This document shows, in pieces, positions 24,606 to 32,592 of a stretch of 64,000 nt of DNA. The notes under the pieces are model-generated. The model saw nothing but the letters and a program-made list of their open reading frames with translations. It was not told the DNA's origin and did not search any database. Position 1 is the first letter of the stretch. The number at the start of each line of letters is the position of its first letter. The position numbers and the translations under genes were made by a program. Source of the stretch: Streptomyces eurocidicus (GTDB taxonomy: Bacteria > Actinomycetota > Actinomycetes > Streptomycetales > Streptomycetaceae); contig NZ_LGUI01000003.1 in assembly GCF_002891295.1 (NCBI RefSeq), positions 1 to 64,000 on the forward strand, given 5' to 3'.

Positions 24606-26366
24606 TCAGCCCGCCCGCCGCCCCGCCTTGGCCCGTGACCGCTTTTCGACGTACATCCGCTGGTCGGCGGAGTGCAGCACCTCGTCGGCGGACATTCCGC
24701 AGCCCGCCCAGCCGATCCCGAAACTCGCGCCGACCCGCACGGCCCGCCCGTCGACCCTTATCGGCGGGACGATCGCGTTGCGCAGCCGCGCCGCGAGGTC
24801 CTCCGCGTCGGCCTGGCCCAGGCCGTCCGCCAGCACCACGAACTCGTCGCCGCCGAGCCTGGCCACCGTGTCGCCGTCGCGCACGCCGTTGCTGAGCCGC
24901 CGGGCGACCTCGATGAGGACCGCGTCCCCGGTGTGGTGCCCGAACCGGTCGTTGATGGACTTGAAGCCGTCCAGGTCGCAGAAGAGGACCGCGAGCCCCT
25001 TCGTCCCGTCCTCCTCGCCGTCCTCGTCCGGCGCGACGGCGTGGACATGGCCGGGATACGTCGTGCCCACGCCGCAGCCCGTGCCGCTGTGCTCCGCGCC
25101 GAACTCGCCGGTCGCGCAGTCCGGCGCGCAGTCGTTGGCGTACTCCGGCGGATAGTCCGCCCCGGGCTCGGCGCCGAAGCCGTGCTGCCCGTATTGCCCG
25201 AAGCCCCCGCCCTCCGCCTCGGCGAAGGCGTCGAGCGCCCCGTACGGCGCGATGGCCGCCACGGGTGGCTCGCCGCCGGGCGGGGTGCCGCACAGCCGGC
25301 TGCTGAGCCGGGCCCGCAGCTCCGCGCTGTTGGGCAGGCCGGTCAGCGAGTCGTGGCTGGCGCGGTGCGCGAGCTGGAGCTCGTGCCGCTTGCGCTCCTC
25401 GATGTCCTCGACGTGGGTGAGGAGGTAGCGCGGCCCGTCGGCGGCGTCGGCGACCACCGAATTGCGCAGGGACACCCAGACGTACGTGCCGTCCCGCCGC
25501 GCAAGCCGCAGCTCGGCCCGGCCGCCCTCGGCCGAGGTGCGCAGCAGGGTGCCGACGTCCTCCGGGTGGACGAGGTCGGAGAAGGAGTAGCGGCGCATCT
25601 GGGAGGCGGGGCGGCCGAGGAGCCGACAGAGCGCGTCGTTGGTGCGGTGCAGCCTGCCGTGCTGGTCGCCGCCCATCTCGGCGATGGCCATGCCGCTCGG
25701 CGCGTACTCGAATGCCTGGCGGAAGCTTTCCTCACTTGCGCGGAGTGCCTGCTGCTCCCGCTCCAGACGGACCAGTGCCCGTTGCATGTTTGCGCGAAGA
25801 CGAGCGTTACTGATCGCAATCGCGGCCTGGAAGGCGTACATCTGGAGCGCCTCCCGGCCCCAGGCGCCGGGACGGCGTCCGTTGCGCGGCTGGTCGACCG
25901 AGATGACGCCCAGGAGTTCGCCGCCGGCCGCGCCCGCGGTGTACATCGGGGCGAAAAGGCGGTCCATGGGGTGCCACTCGTCGGGGAACCGCGGCGCGGG
26001 CCCGGCGGTGTGCCACTGGGGCACGTCGTCGTTGTCGAGGACCCAGCCCTCGGTGTACGGGATGAAGCACAGCGAGCCCCACCGGTCGGCCATCGCCAGG
26101 CGCCGCTCCCACGACACCCGCGAGCCGACCCGGCCCGCCATCAGGGCCTCCGCGCCCGCGCTCCCGGCGACGGCGGCCACGACCAGATCACCGTCCGGAC
26201 GTACGAGGTTGACGGCCGAGAGCTCGTACCCGAGCCCGGTGATGATGCCGTCCGCGACGGTCTGCAAGGTGTCCGCGAGGCTGCGCGCCGTGTTCAGATC
26301 GGCGACCACTTGGTGCAGGCCCCGCAAGGTGGCCAGGCGGACATACGGCTCCGACTCGGTCTCCAT
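24606..26366 (-). CDS. cdgB: Diguanylate cyclase CdgB (GAF-PAS-GGDEF)
   Basis: 586-residue cytosolic c-di-GMP synthase. Order: GAF domain (about 10-190), coiled segment with LVRLEREQQALRASEESF, PAS domain (about 205-330) ending DIEERKRHELQL, and GGDEF domain with intact LGGDEFVVL near 505 and an RDGD inhibitory site five residues before it. Between DSLTGLPN and LFCDLDGFK lies an unusual insertion of about 90 Gly/Pro/Asp/Cys-rich residues. The ATG at 26366 follows GGGGGAG by 7 nt. CdgB is a BldD target that tunes sporulation and antibiotic production in S. coelicolor; a perfect BldD box lies upstream here. Confidence 0.93.
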   Translation of the reverse strand: METESEPYVRLATLRGLHQVVADLNTARSLADTLQTVADGIITGLGYELSAVNLVRPDGDLVVAAVAGSAGAEALMAGRVGSRVSWERRLAMADRWGSLCFIPYTEGWVLDNDDVPQWHTAGPAPRFPDEWHPMDRLFAPMYTAGAAGGELLGVISVDQPRNGRRPGAWGREALQMYAFQAAIAISNARLRANMQRALVRLEREQQALRASEESFRQAFEYAPSGMAIAEMGGDQHGRLHRTNDALCRLLGRPASQMRRYSFSDLVHPEDVGTLLRTSAEGGRAELRLARRDGTYVWVSLRNSVVADAADGPRYLLTHVEDIEERKRHELQLAHRASHDSLTGLPNSAELRARLSSRLCGTPPGGEPPVAAIAPYGALDAFAEAEGGGFGQYGQHGFGAEPGADYPPEYANDCAPDCATGEFGAEHSGTGCGVGTTYPGHVHAVAPDEDGEEDGTKGLAVLFCDLDGFKSINDRFGHHTGDAVLIEVARRLSNGVRDGDTVARLGGDEFVVLADGLGQADAEDLAARLRNAIVPPIRVDGRAVRVGASFGIGWAGCGMSADEVLHSADQRMYVEKRSRAKAGRRAG

Positions 26367-26841
26367 CTTCGCTCTCCCCCGAGACCTCGACAGCAACTCC
26401 AAAAGCTTCTTGTCGTCCGTTTACCACGGCCACTGAATCACAGCGAGCTGACCACTCGGTACACAGGGTCAACAATTACCGCCCTCTGTGACTCATGTCA
26501 CACTGCGTGATGAAGTACTACCACTGGCGTTCGAGCGCGCTCTTATGCTTCGTGAACGCAAATCCGTAAGCGGAGCAATCCATCCCTACAGACGCCGTGC
26601 GGCCCCCGCCGGATGCCCGTCGGTGGATGTTCCGGAGGTTTACGGGGGTTTCCGGGGGCGCGCGACCGGCCGACGGGCGCCATTCCGGCCGACCGGGGGA
26701 TCGGATTCGGACGCCGGGCGAAATGCTTACGGCACTCTTCGGTCACGCTTCGAGCACCCTTTAGACACCCTTTTGACCTAGGACCGTCCTGGTCCTGAAG
26801 CCCGATGCGGCAGACCTGGCCGGACGGCTAGCGTGCACAGC
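26367..26841. other. cdgB / flavin reductase divergent intergenic region
   Basis: About 475 bases with locally AT-richer sequence. Apart from the BldD box and a possible -10 (TAGCGT at 26829-26834) for the flavin reductase gene, nothing further was recognised. An open frame at 26488-26781 on the plus strand has poor codon bias and is probably spurious. Confidence 0.5.
26498..26510. promoter_or_regulatory. BldD box upstream of cdgB
   Basis: TCACACTGCGTGA matches the BldD consensus TNACNC(A/T)GNGTNA at every fixed position. It lies 132 bp before the cdgB start on the opposite strand, in a 475-bp intergenic region that otherwise shows no gene. BldD-(c-di-GMP) repression of cdgB is established in S. 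coelicolor. Confidence 0.8.
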
Positions 26842-27393
26842 GTGTTGCAGACGACTTCGCCCCACGAGACCGCCATACCCCATGCTGAGGGGGTGAGCGC
26901 CGATGACTTCCGAGCCGCCCTGGGCCGCCTCGCGGCAGGTGTGGTGCTGGTGACCGCCCACGACCCGGAGCACGGCCCGCGCGGCGAGGACGTCGGTATG
27001 ACGGCCACCGCGTTCCTGTCGGTGTCGCTCGATCCGCCGCTGGTGATGGTCAGCGTCCGTAACGACTCCCGGATGGACGACCTCCTGGAGCGGCAGCCCC
27101 TGTGGGCGGTCTCGGTGCTCTCCGAGAGCCAGCGTCATATCGCCGGACGTTTCGCGATGAAGGGGCGCATCAGCGACAGGCTGCTCTTCGAGGACATTCC
27201 GTATGAGCGCGGCGAGGCGGTCGGCGCACCGCTGGTGCGGGGCGCGCTCGCGGTGCTGGAGTGCCGTACGGAGCAGCGGGTGCTCGCCGGGGACCACACG
27301 CTGGTGATCGGCCGGGTCCTGACGGCGACGGCACCGGCCACGGAGGGCGGACCGCTGACGTACTTCCGGGGGAAGTACCGGCTGCTGGGCTGA
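26842..27393 (+). CDS. Flavin reductase-like FMN-binding protein
   Basis: 183-residue protein of the HpaC/flavin-reductase family (split-barrel fold). Motifs: SADDFRAALGRLAAGVVLVT near the N terminus, MTATAFLSVSLDPPLVMVSV (about 53-72), SVLSESQRHIAGRFA (about 92-106) and LVIGRVLTA near the C terminus. Such proteins reduce FMN for a partner monooxygenase or bind flavin themselves. No partner is adjacent. A TAGCGT -10 about 8 bp before the GTG at 26842 and the lack of an RBS suggest a leaderless mRNA; a GTG at 26833 is the alternative. Confidence 0.82.
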   Translation: MLQTTSPHETAIPHAEGVSADDFRAALGRLAAGVVLVTAHDPEHGPRGEDVGMTATAFLSVSLDPPLVMVSVRNDSRMDDLLERQPLWAVSVLSESQRHIAGRFAMKGRISDRLLFEDIPYERGEAVGAPLVRGALAVLECRTEQRVLAGDHTLVIGRVLTATAPATEGGPLTYFRGKYRLLG

Positions 27394-27483
27394 GGCCGTA
27401 GGGGGGGCCGCAAGAGGCTGAGACCGTAAAGGACCGGGCGGGGGCGTAAAGGCCGAGGCCGCAACGGGACGCGGCCCGCGACG

Positions 27484-27540
27484 GCGGGGCCCAGCCGGAC
27501 GAGGGGCCCAGCCGGACAGGGGGCCCAGCCGGACGGTGAG
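27484..27540. repeat. GGGGCCCAGCCGGAC tandem repeat
   Basis: Three imperfect head-to-tail copies (16-17 bp) of GGGGCCCAGCCGGAC lie between two convergent genes, the flavin reductase gene and arfB. Confidence 0.8.
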
Positions 27541-27547
27541 GGGCGCC

Positions 27548-27976
27548 CTACCCCCAGTCCCGCCCCGAACGGCCCCGCTTCGTGTCCGCCCGCTGCTTCT
27601 TCTCCCGCAGCCGCCGTTCGTTGATCCCCCGGGGGATCTTCGTCGCCCGGCGGGGCCGCGGCGGCGGCGCCGTCGCCTCCGCGAGCAGTGAGGCCAGCCG
27701 GACGGCCGCGGTCTCGCGATTGCGCCACTGGGACCGGTGCTCCGACGCCCTTACGGTGACGACGCCGCCGACGAGCCGGCTCGCGAGCCGCTCCAGGGCC
27801 CGCTCCTTCCACACCTCGGGCAGGGAGTTCGTGGCCGCGAGGTCGAAGCGCAGCTCGACCTGGCTGTCGCTGGTGTTGACGTGCTGGCCGCCGGGGCCCG
27901 AGGAGCGCGAGAAACGCCACTGGAGCTCGGCCTCCGGCAGGGAGACCGCACCGCGGATGACGTAAGGACCGGACAT
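27548..27976 (-). CDS. arfB: Ribosome-rescue peptidyl-tRNA hydrolase ArfB/YaeJ
   Basis: 142-residue release-factor-like protein. The catalytic GGQ lies in SSGPGGQHVNTSDSQVELRF (about 24-43), and the C terminus is the expected flexible basic tail (RRLREKKQRADTKRGRSG) that enters the empty mRNA channel of stalled ribosomes. There is no codon-recognition domain, which separates it from RF1 and RF2. The ATG at 27976 begins MSGPYVIRG, typical of actinobacterial ArfB. Confidence 0.93.
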   Translation of the reverse strand: MSGPYVIRGAVSLPEAELQWRFSRSSGPGGQHVNTSDSQVELRFDLAATNSLPEVWKERALERLASRLVGGVVTVRASEHRSQWRNRETAAVRLASLLAEATAPPPRPRRATKIPRGINERRLREKKQRADTKRGRSGRDWG

Positions 27977-28159
27977 GCCTCCCATGATCCCGCGTCGGAA
28001 CCCGGCGCGTCACCTCGTTTTGCGCCTCGTGCGCGGTGGCGGCGCATCAGGAATTGGCAAAGAAAGTAAAGCAGCCTGGAACCCTGGGTCCCCCTTACGG
28101 CGTTAGTCAGGGTGACGGTGGCCGCATGGCCGCGACGCACTCAGAAAGGGACCATCCCC

Positions 28160-28735
28160 ATGGCTGTAAGCCTGTCCAAGGGCGGCAACGTCTCCCTCAC
28201 CAAGGAGGCCCCGGGCCTGACGGCCGTCACGGTCGGCCTCGGCTGGGACGTCCGCACCACCACGGGCACGGACTTCGACCTCGACGCGAGCGCGATCGCC
28301 GTGAACCCGACGGGCAAGGTCTACTCCGACGCCCACTTCGTCTTCTTCAACAACAAGTCGACGCCGGACCAGTCCATCGTCCACACCGGTGACAACGTCA
28401 CGGGCGCCGGCGAGGGCGACGACGAGCAGATCAACGTCAACCTGGCGGCCCTCCCGGCCGACGTCGAGAAGATCGTCTTCCCGGTCTCCATCTACGACGC
28501 CGTGAACCGCAGCCAGAACTTCGGCCAGGTCCGCAACGCGTACATCCGCATCCTCAACCAGGCCGGCGGCGCCGAGATCGCCCGCTACGACCTCAGCGAG
28601 GACGCCGCCACCGAGACCGCCATGGTCTTCGGCGAGCTGTACCGCAACGGCGCGGACTGGAAGTTCCGTGCCGTGGGCCAGGGCTACGCGTCGGGCCTGG
28701 TCGGCATCGCGCAGGACTTCGGCGTCAACGTCTAA
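28160..28735 (+). CDS. TerD-family stress protein; 3' end is an attachment site
   Basis: 191-residue TerD-domain protein: [40 protein letters not shown] (calcium-binding Asp residues, about 25-44), [22 protein letters not shown] and FGVNV at the C terminus. TerD proteins bind calcium and are linked to tellurite and general stress resistance; Streptomyces have many paralogues. RBS GAAAGGG precedes the ATG. The last 19 coding bases belong to the 20-bp att core. In the integrated state the gene ends TAA; the copy at attR ends TGA, so integration preserves the protein but swaps the stop and the downstream sequence. Confidence 0.93.
   Translation: MAVSLSKGGNVSLTKEAPGLTAVTVGLGWDVRTTTGTDFDLDASAIAVNPTGKVYSDAHFVFFNNKSTPDQSIVHTGDNVTGAGEGDDEQINVNLAALPADVEKIVFPVSIYDAVNRSQNFGQVRNAYIRILNQAGGAEIARYDLSEDAATETAMVFGELYRNGADWKFRAVGQGYASGLVGIAQDFGVNV
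28714..28733. other. attL core
   Basis: GGACTTCGGCGTCAACGTCT, identical to 39919-39938. It encodes the last residues of TerD (FGVNV) and the T of its stop codon. Sequence diverges immediately on both sides between the two copies. Confidence 0.92.
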
Positions 28736-28780
28736 GACTAGCGGCCTGACCTGCGGAAACACGGTGCTGACTGGTGCTGA

Positions 28781-28820
28781 GTCAGCACGGAACCAGCACC
28801 GTATTACCCTGGTCAGCACG
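28781..28820. promoter_or_regulatory. Putative integrase arm-type sites, left
   Basis: GTCAGCACG occurs at 28781-28789 and 28812-28820, and an imperfect inverted copy (GGTGCTGAC) at about 28763. The same 9-mer is found twice at the other end (39775-39783 and 39786-39794). Placement 50-160 bp inside the att cores fits arm sites for a tyrosine integrase. Confidence 0.6.
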
Positions 28821-28852
28821 AAGACCCCCCAACTAACCCTTGGGGGGTCTTC
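28820..28852. terminator. Bidirectional terminator between terD and integrase
   Basis: An 11-bp perfect stem (28820-28830 with 28842-28852, GAAGACCCCCC type). It lies 24 bp after the integrase stop on the minus strand and about 85 bp after the terD stop on the plus strand, replacing the native terD terminator left beyond attR. Confidence 0.8.
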
Positions 28853-28875
28853 TTCATGTGCGGGTCAGTCGCTCG

Positions 28876-30087
28876 TTAGGCGGCCTGTGCCATCTCTTCT
28901 GGCCCGCTCGGGGCTCCGCCCTTGATGGCCGTGAGCTGGGGCCGCATGGCGGCTTCCATAGCCTTCCGGCCGCGTTCCCAGGACTCCGGTACGAGGTGCC
29001 CGTACGTGTCGGCGGTGATGCGGATGGACTTGTGTCCGAGCCAGCGGCTCACCTCCAGCAGTGAGCAGCCAGCGGCCAGCATGGTGGAGGCGAAGAAGTG
29101 GCGCAGGGAGTGCGGGTGGTACTTCAACCCCAGCTTTTTCATGACGCGTCGCCAGTGGTAGTAGAACCCTTCGTGGGTGAGCAGGTCTCCGGCCTTGGTC
29201 GCGAAGAACAACCCGGAGGCCGTCAAGATCGTGTGGGTTCCGAACCGCGCTACGTGGCTGGTGATCTTCTCGGCTAGCCACATGGCCAACGGAGCCTCGC
29301 GGTAGTCGCCCTCCGCGCGGTGCTTGAGCGGCACGAGGCCCTTGCGATTGCCCTTGCCGTCGCCCTTCTCCGTGGTCTGGCGGCAGACCCTGTAGACGTC
29401 GCCCCGGCAACAGTCCTCGGAGGCGGCGAACGCCTCTGAGGGGCGCACGCCCACGCCGGAGATCAGCCACACGTTCAGCTCGTACTCGTCGGGCATCTCC
29501 TCCGCGATACAGATGACCTCAGCGGGCGTGGGGATCTCGTCCGGGTCCACGGCCTTGGAAGCGGTGCGGGGGAGCTTGAGGCCCTTGCAGGGGTCCTTGG
29601 CGATACGGCCGTTGTCCACGGCGGCCTTGAACATGGCCTTCATCGGGATCACGCGGGTTTCGATGGTCGTCGCGGCCAGCCCGGCCGCGTCCATGACAGC
29701 TACTACGCGCTGTACGTCGTTGAGCGCGACTCCGGCAAGCGTCTTCCGGCCCAGGGTCGGTATCAGGTAGTTGTTCGCGAAACCCGTGTAGTCGCGCAGC
29801 GTGTTCGGCTTGAGGATCTGGGCGCCGATCCATTCATGCCACCACGCCTCAACGGTGATCTTGCCTCGGTCGGGGTCGAGGTAGACCCCAGCAACCTTGT
29901 CCGCCTCCATCTTGTTGCCGTGCGCCTCGGCCTGCTTCTTACTGAGGAACGTCTTCTCCCGCTGACGCCCGGACCGGCCACCCGGCTCCCGGTAGCGAAC
30001 GGTCCAGGTGTGCCCGCAGCGCTTCCCCTCGCACGGGTAGTGCTTGTTCGTCTTACTCGTCTTGCAGGGCTGGAAAACGGTTGCCAC
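28876..30087 (-). CDS. int: Tyrosine recombinase (integrase)
   Basis: 403-residue site-specific recombinase of the phage integrase family. The N-terminal arm-binding region is Cys/Lys-rich (CEGKRCGHTWTVRYR); a SAM-like core-binding domain (about 75-160) follows; the catalytic domain has Arg in GVGVRPSEAF (about 205), HPHSLRHFF (HxxR, about 325), LGHKS (about 350) and the nucleophile in ITADTYGH (about 360). All catalytic residues are present, so it should be active. The gene points toward attL, 140 bp away. GTG start at 30087, 5 bp after the stop of the upstream gene, so it is cotranscribed. Confidence 0.93.
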   Translation of the reverse strand: MATVFQPCKTSKTNKHYPCEGKRCGHTWTVRYREPGGRSGRQREKTFLSKKQAEAHGNKMEADKVAGVYLDPDRGKITVEAWWHEWIGAQILKPNTLRDYTGFANNYLIPTLGRKTLAGVALNDVQRVVAVMDAAGLAATTIETRVIPMKAMFKAAVDNGRIAKDPCKGLKLPRTASKAVDPDEIPTPAEVICIAEEMPDEYELNVWLISGVGVRPSEAFAASEDCCRGDVYRVCRQTTEKGDGKGNRKGLVPLKHRAEGDYREAPLAMWLAEKITSHVARFGTHTILTASGLFFATKAGDLLTHEGFYYHWRRVMKKLGLKYHPHSLRHFFASTMLAAGCSLLEVSRWLGHKSIRITADTYGHLVPESWERGRKAMEAAMRPQLTAIKGGAPSGPEEMAQAA

Positions 30088-30092
30088 TTTGG

Positions 30093-30662
30093 TTAGTTGC
30101 CTTCCTGATCCTGATGCCACTGAGTGAGGATGGCCCGCGCCTTGTCGGTGAGCTGCTTCCCGTCCCACAGTCCGAGTTCTTTAGATCTTTTGATGCGCTC
30201 GGACATGGTGGCTTTGCCGATCCCCAAACGGCCGGCTAGCTCGGCTTGCGGCGCGGTGGTGCCGGTGGCGCGCATGCGGGCCAGCTCTGCGACGAGGAGC
30301 GTGTAGTCCTCCTCCGCCCGGCAGCGCGCCGGGACGGGGTAGGCCGCGTTCATCGCCCGGTCCTCTTGCTTGGCCAAGGCGGCGCGGGCCTGTGCCTTGA
30401 TCTCCGCAAGTGGGATCTGCCGCAGCAGCGCGGCGGGGATGCCGTCTGTCTCCTGCGCCTCGTCCATGAGGCGGAAGATTTCGCTCTCCGGGTCGGAGCC
30501 ACCGATACCCAAGCGGATTACCAGCTCGGATGGCCCGTTGAACGGGGCATGCACAGGGCAGCGTGCCGTCACCATCCAGGGCCCGTAGATGCGATGCCAG
30601 ACCAGCTCGCCGCCGTGGCGTGTCCACTCGGGAGGCGCGGTGTTGTCGTCAGGTGTGTTCAC
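30093..30662 (-). CDS. HTH protein, possible element repressor
   Basis: 189-residue protein with a C-terminal helix-turn-helix (TAPQAELAGRLGIGKATMSE, then RIKRSKELGLW, about 137-168) and a winged end (DGKQLTDKARAIL). The N-terminal half (about 20-60, GGELVWHRIYGPWMVTARCP) is of unknown fold, and the middle is helical and charged. It is the first gene of an operon with the integrase and is divergent from the xis leader. Repeats of GGTTCGGA lie in the divergent promoter region, so it may repress it. GTG at 30662 chosen as the first start after the promoter region. No close family recognised. Confidence 0.7.
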   Translation of the reverse strand: MNTPDDNTAPPEWTRHGGELVWHRIYGPWMVTARCPVHAPFNGPSELVIRLGIGGSDPESEIFRLMDEAQETDGIPAALLRQIPLAEIKAQARAALAKQEDRAMNAAYPVPARCRAEEDYTLLVAELARMRATGTTAPQAELAGRLGIGKATMSERIKRSKELGLWDGKQLTDKARAILTQWHQDQEGN

Positions 30663-30679
30663 GGCGACGACACTAGCGC

Positions 30680-30764
30680 TACCGAACCAGGTGCGGCAGG
30701 TTCGGAAGTGTGAGGGTCGACACATCTTCGAACTGCTTGCAACAGGTTCGGAGTGCCGTAATGT
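30680..30764 (+). promoter_or_regulatory. xis promoter with repeated GGTTCGGA operators
   Basis: -35 TTGCAA (30737-30742), 16-bp spacer, -10 TAATGT (30759-30764). GGTTCGGA occurs at about 30699 and inside the spacer at about 30745, with an inverted CGAACC at about 30683. The arrangement fits a repressor-controlled promoter for the plus-strand genes. Confidence 0.5.
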
Positions 30765-30827
30765 GGGGCGTCCGGTCGACAACGGGGCGGAATCGCTGCC
30801 CACCGGATACCACCGATAGGAGACGGA

Positions 30828-30875
30828 GTGAGCTCGGGGGCGAGCCACATCACCTGGGAGGCGGGCTGCCTGTGA
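30828..30875 (+). CDS. 15-residue leader peptide coupled to xis
   Basis: GTG at 30828 with ATAGGAGA seven bases upstream opens a frame VSSGASHITWEAGCL that stops with TGA at 30873-30875. That stop overlaps the GTG start of the next gene (GTGA). The Xis-like gene has no good RBS of its own, so translation of this peptide probably delivers ribosomes to it. Confidence 0.45.
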   Translation: MSSGASHITWEAGCL

Positions 30876-31042
30876 CGCACAGCCTGATGACTGTTGATGA
30901 CGTTGCCGACCGGCTGAAGGTGCCGAAGTCGTGGGTGTACGACAACTGGAAGCGGGAGGAGATGCCGTTCCGGAAGATCGGCCAGTCACTCAGGATCCGG
31001 CCGAATGATTTGGAAAAGTGGTTCGATCGGCAGACAGCTTGA
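30872..31042 (+). CDS. xis: Excisionase-like small HTH protein
   Basis: 56-residue winged-helix protein of the MerR/excisionase class (HTH_17). MTVDDVADRLKVPKSWVYDN forms the helix-turn-helix, MPFRKIGQSLRIRPNDLEKW the wing and C-terminal helix. Proteins of this size beside a tyrosine integrase usually act as recombination directionality factors or as AlpA-like activators. The GTG at 30872 was chosen because of the overlap with the leader peptide. A strong terminator follows. Confidence 0.78.
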   Translation: MTHSLMTVDDVADRLKVPKSWVYDNWKREEMPFRKIGQSLRIRPNDLEKWFDRQTA

Positions 31043-31061
31043 TTTGTTTCGTTGGAATTCT

Positions 31062-31088
31062 GGCCCCCGAGGCGACTCGGGGGCCTTT
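31062..31088 (+). terminator. Intrinsic terminator after xis
   Basis: A 10-bp perfect GC stem (31062-31071 with 31076-31085) with loop GCGA followed by TTT, 20 bp after the xis stop. Confidence 0.88.
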
Positions 31089-31106
31089 CCATGCGCGAGA
31101 GGTTCC

Positions 31107-31733
31107 GTGACCGAAGAAAACGTCATTATTCCCCCGCTGAGCGAGAAGAAGCGGAAGAAGCTGGAGCGGCGGGCCGACGAGTTCCTGGACGCTGCGTGTG
31201 ACGAGGTGTGGGAGCAGTGGCCGGGGCGCTGGCCAGAGGGGGAAGAGTCGGAGTTCGAGCGAATAGCAGCGGCCCACACCGGCATGGTTCCCCTGAGTGC
31301 AGCTCCCATCGTTGCTGCGTTGCCGGGCTTCGACCCTCAGACGGCACGCAGCATCACGCGAAACCTCATGCAGGAGCGCCCGGGGGCGGGAGAGTCCAGC
31401 GTGCTCGCTCAGTTTCTTGACGCGACGGACGTCAGCGACACGTACGGGTCCGGGTTCGCGGTGGAGCGTCGGAACTTTCCCTCTGAACAGTGTCGGTGGA
31501 GTAGCTGCGCAGAGCCCCTGTATGCCCCTGAGGCGTCACGCGGGAGAGGGAAGCCCCGGAAGTACTGCACCACCCACAAAAAGGCCGCCAGCACCCGCAG
31601 GAAGGCGCGTCAGCGCCGGGGGGTTCTCGTCGGCAGAAACAGGAACCTGGTCTACCGATTCCACGGCCTGGAGCAGCAGGATCTCTCCGGGTATCGGGAA
31701 TTGTGGAGCCGCGTCAACACTCCGACGGTGTGA
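31107..31733 (+). CDS. Element protein with C-terminal Cys/His cluster
   Basis: 208-residue hypothetical protein. The N-terminal two thirds are helical and charged (LSEKKRKKLERRADEFLDAA). The C-terminal part has CRWSSC (about 134-139), KYCTTH (about 161-166) and a basic run KAASTRRKARQRRG, which looks like a small zinc-binding nucleic-acid-contact module. GTG at 31107 follows GAGAGG by four or five bases. It sits alone between two terminators. No family recognised; a DNA-binding or replication accessory role is only a guess. Confidence 0.65.
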   Translation: MTEENVIIPPLSEKKRKKLERRADEFLDAACDEVWEQWPGRWPEGEESEFERIAAAHTGMVPLSAAPIVAALPGFDPQTARSITRNLMQERPGAGESSVLAQFLDATDVSDTYGSGFAVERRNFPSEQCRWSSCAEPLYAPEASRGRGKPRKYCTTHKKAASTRRKARQRRGVLVGRNRNLVYRFHGLEQQDLSGYRELWSRVNTPTV

Positions 31734-31740
31734 CCAGCAT

Positions 31741-31762
31741 GGGGCCGCTTCCGGGCGGCCCC
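31741..31762 (+). terminator. Hairpin after the Cys/His protein gene
   Basis: An 8-bp stem GGGGCCGC/GCGGCCCC (31741-31748 with 31755-31762) begins 8 bp after the stop. No T-run follows. Confidence 0.5.
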
Positions 31763-32204
31763 TCCAGTCGTGTCGCGTTAATTCAGAGCTGGTGGAGGGA
31801 GTTCCCTCTGGGGCCATGCACACTCGGCGGTGTGCCTCTGGCACGGCCTGCGGGCCGGGCAGTTCCTAAGTCGTCATGAGGCTCTGCGGATACCTTCCTG
31901 TGAGAGGCAACGTAGGGAAACACTCCTCCCCTTGCGCCCTGCTGAGGTTCAACCGCAGTGGGGGGTAAGGGGGGCAGTGTTTTCTCTTACGTTGTCCTTT
32001 TGTGAGGTAGTGACTGACTGTTAGTTCCTGATCTCTCTCTGGTATCCCTATGTTGATCTGGCCTGTCTGGTTGCTGTGCGGCCCCTCCGAGGGGCGCCTG
32101 ACCTGTTGACCGATATTCCCATCCCCTCATCACCCTCGGCCCCCAGGGCCGTCCTGACGTGGATTCTGATTCCAGGTCGAATATTTGTAAGGAGGTGTCG
32201 CCCC
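31763..32204. other. Upstream region of the capsid genes; no gene seen
   Basis: About 440 bases, more AT-rich than most of the window, with no supported coding frame. It ends in a very strong RBS (AAGGAGGTG at 32189-32197) for the scaffold-like gene, so the late promoter of the element should lie here. I could not fix a -10/-35 pair. Confidence 0.45.
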
Positions 32205-32573
32205 ATGAGCGACGCAATGCCGAATTCTGAAACCCCCAACTCCGAAATCCCGAGTTCCATGCCGGCTGCTGTGGACCTCGATGCGATCCGGGCTGAGGTG
32301 ATACGGGAGTACGCCGACGAACTGACGCGGGCTGAGTTCAAGGTCCAGGCTGCCGAGGCTGGAGCCAAGATCCCGGACGGATTCATGGATTACCTCGACA
32401 CGTCCAAGCTGCTGGGCGAGGACGGCCTGCCTTCCGCCGAGGCCATCGCCCGGGTTGTGGAGCCGTTCACGCCCAAGGCCCCGAAGCTCCCTCAGCTCAT
32501 GGGGGCCGGGTACCACCGGGGAGGCTCCTGGCCTGCCGCGCCGGTCAAGTCCCTCGACATCCGCAACCGATAA
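32205..32573 (+). CDS. Scaffold-like protein preceding the capsid gene
   Basis: 122-residue acidic, largely helical protein: a disordered Ser/Asn/Pro N terminus, then VDLDAIRAEVIREYADELTR and AEFKVQAAEAG, and a Pro-rich C terminus (EPFTPKAPKLPQLMGAG). Its position 19 bp before the major capsid gene, size and helical acidic character fit a phage scaffolding or capsid-assembly protein, but no specific family was recognised and it is shorter than typical scaffolds. Strong RBS AAGGAGGTG. Confidence 0.6.
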   Translation: MSDAMPNSETPNSEIPSSMPAAVDLDAIRAEVIREYADELTRAEFKVQAAEAGAKIPDGFMDYLDTSKLLGEDGLPSAEAIARVVEPFTPKAPKLPQLMGAGYHRGGSWPAAPVKSLDIRNR

Positions 32574-32592
32574 CAACCCCCGGAGATAATGC

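Noticed and set aside
26488..26781. 97-codon frame upstream of the flavin reductase
   Set aside because: Poor codon bias, no family pattern, and it covers the cdgB regulatory region with the BldD box.
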